Positions 60,348 to 64,000 of a stretch of 64,000 nucleotides of DNA are shown here, piece by piece. Origin of the DNA: JAISGQ01 sp045604965. GTDB lineage: Bacteria; Bacillota; Clostridia; Oscillospirales; Acutalibacteraceae. The first letter of the stretch is position 1. The number at the start of each line of letters is the position of its first letter. The translations under genes were made by a program, and so were the position numbers. The stretch lies in assembly GCA_045604965.1 (NCBI GenBank), contig JAZUPB010000035.1:54774-118773 (forward strand), in the 5' to 3' direction. The notes below the pieces were generated by a model, which worked only from the letters and a program-made list of their open reading frames with translations, was not told the DNA's origin and did not search any database.

Positions 60348-60608
60348 TCAGATATCGCTGTCAGACTCAGCCATATCGCTGTCTGATGCATACAAATCGC
60401 TGTCGCTGGCATCGCTGAAATCATAATCAAGATCATCCGAGGAAAAATCGCTCATCATATCCTCGCCGTCTTCTACATAATCGTATTCTTCATCCTCTAT
60501 AGCTGCTTTCTTGTTTCCGCCCATTGCAAATACAACAATAAGTACTACGGATACGACCGCAAGAAGGGAAAGAACTATTTTCATAATTTTTGCATTTGAC
60601 TCTGTCAT
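60348..60608 (-). CDS. small membrane protein with Asp/Ser repeat tail
   Basis: 86 residues: a basic start, one membrane helix (about 9-27) and an acidic tail dominated by Asp, Glu and Ser with repeated SDSD units (ASDSD, ESDSD). TAGGAGG precedes the ATG. No family recognised. The tail could bind cations or be a phosphorylation-like or bulk charge element; this is speculative. Confidence 0.7.
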   Translation of the reverse strand: MTESNAKIMKIVLSLLAVVSVVLIVVFAMGGNKKAAIEDEEYDYVEDGEDMMSDFSSDDLDYDFSDASDSDLYASDSDMAESDSDI

Positions 60609-60648
60609 ATTATTAACCTCCTAATGCATCCTTTTTATCACTTTTGAT

Positions 60649-60677
60649 ATTATATCTCAAGAATGTGAACAAATCAA
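60649..60677 (-). promoter_or_regulatory. promoter of the small Asp/Ser-rich protein gene
   Basis: Minus strand TTGATT (60677-60672), 17 nt, TATAAT (60654-60649). Confidence 0.7.
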
Positions 60678-60709
60678 GTATATTGAAAAGAAAGCTGTCA
60701 GCTTTCTTC

Positions 60710-60738
60710 TTGAATATTATTACATATACTGTTATAAT
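60710..60738 (+). promoter_or_regulatory. promoter of the zinc-ribbon/coiled-coil gene, with upstream palindrome
   Basis: TTGAAT (60710-60715), 17 nt, TATAAT (60733-60738). Immediately upstream a perfect 10-bp palindrome AAGAAAGCTG-T-CAGCTTTCTT occupies 60688-60708, between this and the divergent promoter. Confidence 0.7.
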
Positions 60739-60777
60739 ATGTAAGATGTCTCATAATTGTAAAAATGAGGTGACTAT

Positions 60778-61875
60778 ATGTCAAAGGTTAAGGTTGTTTG
60801 CTCCGGGTGCGGTATATGGATTATGACCGACGAAGACCGCTCGTCTATGCTCTGTCCCAAATGCGGAGCTGAAATTGTTATTAAACCCATTATTAATGTA
60901 TCTCAGCCAACTCAGACACCTGTTGTCGCCAGCGGCGCTGAACTTGAATCAAAACTCGCTTATGCTGAGGGACTTCTTACTGCAGAATCTTACGATCGTG
61001 CTGAGAAGGCTTTTAGAAATGCTGCTGTTTTATTCCCCGAAGATTATAGATGCCATTGGGGTATAGTAAGAAGCGGCACCAAAAACTTCACCGATTATAA
61101 CGGCAGTGACTATGCTGTGGATTATGCCAACGCCATCCGCTATGCTGATGAGATTCCTCTGCGTTCTATGAAGGAAAACTATTCAAAATATCTTGATGAG
61201 CGCAGAAAGTCCGAATATGAACGCAAAGTCGGCGGTAAGATCGCTGTATTCGGCGATGAGCCCGCAGAGCCTGCACAGGCAGTTGCTGTTGTAGAAACTC
61301 CTGTTGTCGATCTTTACGAAATTTCCGCACAAAAGGAAGAGGTTGCTCCTGCTCCCCCTGCTCCGGAACCTCCTGCAGAGCCCGCTGTTGACCCCAACGT
61401 CACATTCCTGATTCGCGAACAGCTCACTCAGCGTCTGAATCAGCACAGTGAAGCCTGCAAAAACGCCAGCAAGGAGCTCAATGAACAAATCACCGAGCTT
61501 GAGGAGTGCAGAGAAAAGCGCAAGGGCTATGTTTCCTATCAGGTAAAATCCACCCCACCGATCGTCGAGATCGTCTGGTTCGGTGTTTTTGCTTTCCTTA
61601 CTCTGATTTTTGTCGTACTTCTCATTATCGGCAAGCTCGATTGGCTTATGTGGATATTCATTGCTTTGTTTGGTGTTCTCACCTTGTTTTCTCTTTATAA
61701 CCTGCTCAGTGAACTATCATTTAAAAAGAAAATTACCCAGCGCAGAGTTCAGGATAACGGTGAGTTTGAACGTATGAGCAATTCTTACAAGGCTCGTATT
61801 GAGGAACTTCGTTCTCAGATCGATTATCACAAGGAACAAATGGCTGCTGTTAAAAAACAGCTTGAGGAAACCTAA
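60778..61875 (+). CDS. zinc-ribbon, TPR-like and membrane protein, unknown
   Basis: 365 residues. An N-terminal Cys4 zinc ribbon (CSGCGIWIM, LCPKCGAEI near 8-34), a TPR-like helical region (YAEGLLTAESYDRAEKAFRN near 62-80), a Pro-rich linker near 190-205, two membrane helices near 265-285 and 288-308 flanked by coiled-coils. No named family. GAGGTG precedes the ATG. Own promoter and terminator. Likely a membrane-tethered cytoplasmic scaffold. Confidence 0.78.
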   Translation: MSKVKVVCSGCGIWIMTDEDRSSMLCPKCGAEIVIKPIINVSQPTQTPVVASGAELESKLAYAEGLLTAESYDRAEKAFRNAAVLFPEDYRCHWGIVRSGTKNFTDYNGSDYAVDYANAIRYADEIPLRSMKENYSKYLDERRKSEYERKVGGKIAVFGDEPAEPAQAVAVVETPVVDLYEISAQKEEVAPAPPAPEPPAEPAVDPNVTFLIREQLTQRLNQHSEACKNASKELNEQITELEECREKRKGYVSYQVKSTPPIVEIVWFGVFAFLTLIFVVLLIIGKLDWLMWIFIALFGVLTLFSLYNLLSELSFKKKITQRRVQDNGEFERMSNSYKARIEELRSQIDYHKEQMAAVKKQLEET

Positions 61876-61885
61876 TTATATATGG

Positions 61886-61916
61886 AAAAGGAATCCGCTT
61901 ACAGCGGATTCCTTTT
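61886..61916 (+). terminator. terminator of the zinc-ribbon gene
   Basis: Perfect 14-bp arms AAAAGGAATCCGCT / AGCGGATTCCTTTT with a 3-nt loop. Confidence 0.9.
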
Positions 61917-61940
61917 CTGGTTTATCTTATATTAAGATTT

Positions 61941-63653
61941 TTACTTAAGGCTGTTCTCGTAGCTCTCGATCATCTTCTTGAAGGTGTGTCCTGTACGACC
62001 TTCGAGAATTGTACCCTCTCCTGCGGCTACACTAAGCCGTTTTTGCAGTCTGTCAAGGAATCTCTGGGACACCTCGCCGGTGAACACCTTGATGTTCAGC
62101 ACCGCCCGTCCGTCATCGTCAATGGTGACGAATATCCTGTCAATATATTCCTCCACAAACTGGCGGGTGATGAGTCCGTTCTGTGCGTCCCGTTCGGCGT
62201 GCTTCAGCACCGAACGCAGCCGCTCGATGTGTTCGCGCAGTTCGCCCCGGGAATCGTTCTCGGCGGTCAGTTCGGCTATGCGCTGCTCGGCGGCGGCGAT
62301 CTCGTCGTTGCACTCGCCGCTCTGGGCAATGAACTGGGCATCGGTTATCATTCCGCTGACATTGTATTCCAGCAGCTTGGAGCGCTTTTTCTGCGCCATA
62401 TCGATGCGCTGCTGCTGTACCGCTATTGCCGCGCTGATGTCGCCGCCCTGATTGAGGCTTCTGTACATCTCCACATACTCGGCGATGAGAGCTTCAGCGC
62501 TTGCCGAGGTGTCTCGGAACACATCCAGCAGAACGGGGATTATCTCCTTTTCGTATATGGGAAATGTGGGGCAGTAATCCTTGCCGTTCTTTATCTTGCC
62601 CGAACACACCCACTTGGAGTTCTTATTGCCCTGCCTATCCACACTGTCGCGGCGATAGAACGCAGTGCCGCAATGGGTACAGAACAGCTTGCCGGTGAGT
62701 AGGTTGCCGTGGTTGCACTGATTCTGCCGCCGCTTTACATCAAGGCTTCGTCTGGCAAGTACGGCATTGGCTTTCTCCCACAGCTCCTCGCTGACGATGG
62801 CAGGCACGATCTCGCCGCTCTCGTCCTTGAACATAACCCATTCCTCCGGCGGCAGGAACTTCTGCTTCTTGGTAAACATATCCACAATCTGTACTTTTCC
62901 GCCCACATAATACCCTTTGTATTTGGGGTTGGCAATGGTATTGCTCATGGTGGAATGGCTGATGCGGTTGCCGTTGTGGTTGCGGTAGCCTCGTTCCCAG
63001 AAGATGTCCTCGATCTGCTTCATGGAGTACTCGTCGGTGGCGTACAGCTCGAACAGTTCGCGCACCATGGGCGCTTCGCTCTCGTCGATAACCAGCCTGC
63101 CGTCCTTTTTTACATAGCCGAAGATGCGGCTGTTGCCCAGCACCACCGACTTTTTGATGGCCTCGGCGTGCCCGAACTTGATTCGGCTGGAAAGTTTTCT
63201 CAGCTCGTCCTGAGCGATACCCGACATGATGGTCAGCCGCAGCTCCGAGTCCTCATCGAGGGTGTTGATGTTGTCATTCTGGAAGAACACACCGACGCCG
63301 CTGGCAAGAAGCCGACGGGTGAACTGTATGGAATCGAGGGTATTTCGGGCAAATCGGCTGATCTCCTTGGTAATAATAAGATCGAACAGACCAGCCTCAG
63401 CATCGTCCACCATGCGGTGAAAATTCTCGCGCTTGGCGGTGGTCATGGCGGAAAGTCCCTCGTCCACATAGCCGTCAACATATGTCCAGTTGGGATTCTT
63501 CTTTATCAGGTCGGTGTAATAGGTGACCTGATTGTCCAGCGAGTTGAGCTGTGCGTCCTTTTCGGTGGACACACGGGCGTAGAAGGTCACTCGCAGAGGA
63601 ATTTCGTAGATGTTTTTCAGCCGCAGTTCACGGCGTATTTCATGGATGTCCAT
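61941..63653 (-). CDS. large serine recombinase (site-specific integrase)
   Basis: 570 residues. N-terminal resolvase domain with catalytic Ser in YARVSTEKDAQL near 25 and RFARNTLDSIQFTRRLL near 102; recombinase domain (about 165-270); zinc-beta-ribbon with CTHCGTAFYRR and CSGKIKNGKDYC near 345-370; and a C-terminal coiled-coil (about 400-500). It catalyses integration/excision of phages, ICEs or transposons. GC is visibly higher than in flanking host genes. The Shine-Dalgarno AAAGGAG lies about 30 nt from the ATG with a TTTCGCC/GGCGAAA hairpin between; unusual. Element lies to the right, so an att site may be near 61.9 kb. Confidence 0.92.
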   Translation of the reverse strand: MDIHEIRRELRLKNIYEIPLRVTFYARVSTEKDAQLNSLDNQVTYYTDLIKKNPNWTYVDGYVDEGLSAMTTAKRENFHRMVDDAEAGLFDLIITKEISRFARNTLDSIQFTRRLLASGVGVFFQNDNINTLDEDSELRLTIMSGIAQDELRKLSSRIKFGHAEAIKKSVVLGNSRIFGYVKKDGRLVIDESEAPMVRELFELYATDEYSMKQIEDIFWERGYRNHNGNRISHSTMSNTIANPKYKGYYVGGKVQIVDMFTKKQKFLPPEEWVMFKDESGEIVPAIVSEELWEKANAVLARRSLDVKRRQNQCNHGNLLTGKLFCTHCGTAFYRRDSVDRQGNKNSKWVCSGKIKNGKDYCPTFPIYEKEIIPVLLDVFRDTSASAEALIAEYVEMYRSLNQGGDISAAIAVQQQRIDMAQKKRSKLLEYNVSGMITDAQFIAQSGECNDEIAAAEQRIAELTAENDSRGELREHIERLRSVLKHAERDAQNGLITRQFVEEYIDRIFVTIDDDGRAVLNIKVFTGEVSQRFLDRLQKRLSVAAGEGTILEGRTGHTFKKMIESYENSLK

Positions 63654-63723
63654 ATAAATCGCTGCTTTCGCCAGGCGAAAACACTCCTTTCTTCGGAATT
63701 GGGACGTTTTTGATTTATCAAAA

Positions 63724-63742
63724 TTCTCACCCTCGGTGAGAA
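63724..63742. repeat. inverted repeat upstream of the recombinase
   Basis: Perfect 8-bp arms TTCTCACC / GGTGAGAA with a 3-nt loop. Further short palindromes lie nearby: GGTTTGA...TCAAACC (about 63756-63780) and TCATCA-N5-TGATGA near 63810. Function unknown; regulatory or att-related. Confidence 0.5.
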
Positions 63743-63903
63743 AGTCACAAAACGGGGTTTGAACGCTTGTCTTTCAAACCTGTTCCTTTCGTAAGTGTCT
63801 GCTGCATCATCACTTTATGATGATATGATAACATTATATTATTTTGTTTTCTAATGGGAAATGTATGCAGCCGGAGCGGTTGATGCCCCGGCTGCCTGTG
63901 TTC

Positions 63904-64000
63904 TTATCGTTCTTTGACGTGTCGCTTTTTCTTCTGTTCGGATTCTCGTTTGAGTATCTTATTCTGCATAGCGCGGTACTCCTGCTCGGTTATCGCTCCC
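63904..64000 (-). CDS. C-terminus of a SHOCT-like protein (5' end beyond window)
   Basis: The minus strand reads to a TAA at 63904-63906 with the end ITEQEYRAMQNKILKRESEQ, then a Lys-rich tail. The pattern of AITEQEY-like followed by a basic tail resembles the short C-terminal helical SHOCT motif often encoded next to integrases on mobile elements. Only about 32 codons are visible, so the family is tentative. Confidence 0.45.
   Translation of the reverse strand, partial: GAITEQEYRAMQNKILKRESEQKKKRHVKER

Noticed and set aside
62709..63713. 334-codon plus-strand open frame
   Set aside because: Antisense shadow of the high-GC serine recombinase; long spurious frames are expected in high-GC sequence.
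1..64000. tRNA, rRNA, CRISPR arrays and transposase insertion sequences
   Set aside because: None were recognised on reading both strands; a covariance scan would be needed to exclude a tRNA with certainty.

Overview
The window looks like a chromosomal segment of a low-to-mid GC, spore-forming-lineage Clostridia, most likely Oscillospiraceae (Ruminococcus-like). The grounds are the typical Firmicutes Shine-Dalgarno sequences, DUF5711, DUF1836 and HAAS/DUF4097 families, SpoVAE, a T-box leader, an rumen-type permuted GH3 enzyme and the overall codon usage. No rRNA, tRNA or CRISPR array was recognised. Species assignment is inference only.

Layout. 1-9.3 kb (minus strand): a 3'-truncated phenylacetate-CoA ligase gene behind a T-box leader, an M28 peptidase, an HD hydrolase, a compact LytTR-DUF3021-membrane protein-ATC hydrolase operon, an ECF sigma/anti-sigma pair and a membrane HD-GYP protein. 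10-19.8 kb: a carbohydrate region with two GH3 glycosidases (one with permuted domains), an aldo/keto reductase, an SDR, a YwaF-like membrane protein and an IlvD/Edd dehydratase. 19.8-23.3 kb: an esterase, an unknown membrane protein and a GltD-like flavoprotein. 23.4-32.1 kb: a DNA modification/repair block, consisting of a split, duplicated PglX (BREX-type) methyltransferase operon without other BREX genes, a Y-family polymerase plus YolD with a LexA-like box, and an alkyladenine glycosylase behind a tiny overlapping leader ORF. 32-41.3 kb: lipid kinase, class A PBP with a poly-Thr tail, BofC-like protein, O-antigen-ligase-like protein, TruA, DUF5711 and a solitary SpoVAE. 41.3-50.9 kb: anchored gluzincin, LuxR-type regulator, TrkH/TrkA, flotillin/NfeD, DUF1836, ferredoxin-domain AKR and a secreted anchored protein. 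51-55.5 kb: FtsE-FtsX-M23 hydrolase activator followed by an S41-family protein whose catalytic Ser and Lys positions are substituted. 55.3-61.9 kb: small genes including a PadR-HAAS-DUF4097 operon with an apparent autoregulatory operator. 61.9-64 kb: the edge of a mobile element with a large serine recombinase of distinctly higher GC.

The strongest candidates for something undescribed are: (1) the two different PglX methyltransferase/recognition subunits followed by one separate PglX C-terminal subunit, with no BREX core in sight; (2) the pseudo-protease next to FtsEX-EnvC; and (3) several small cis-regulatory arrangements (palindromes over promoters, mini-ORF leaders). All functional statements are family-level inferences from reading the sequence; no database search was run.
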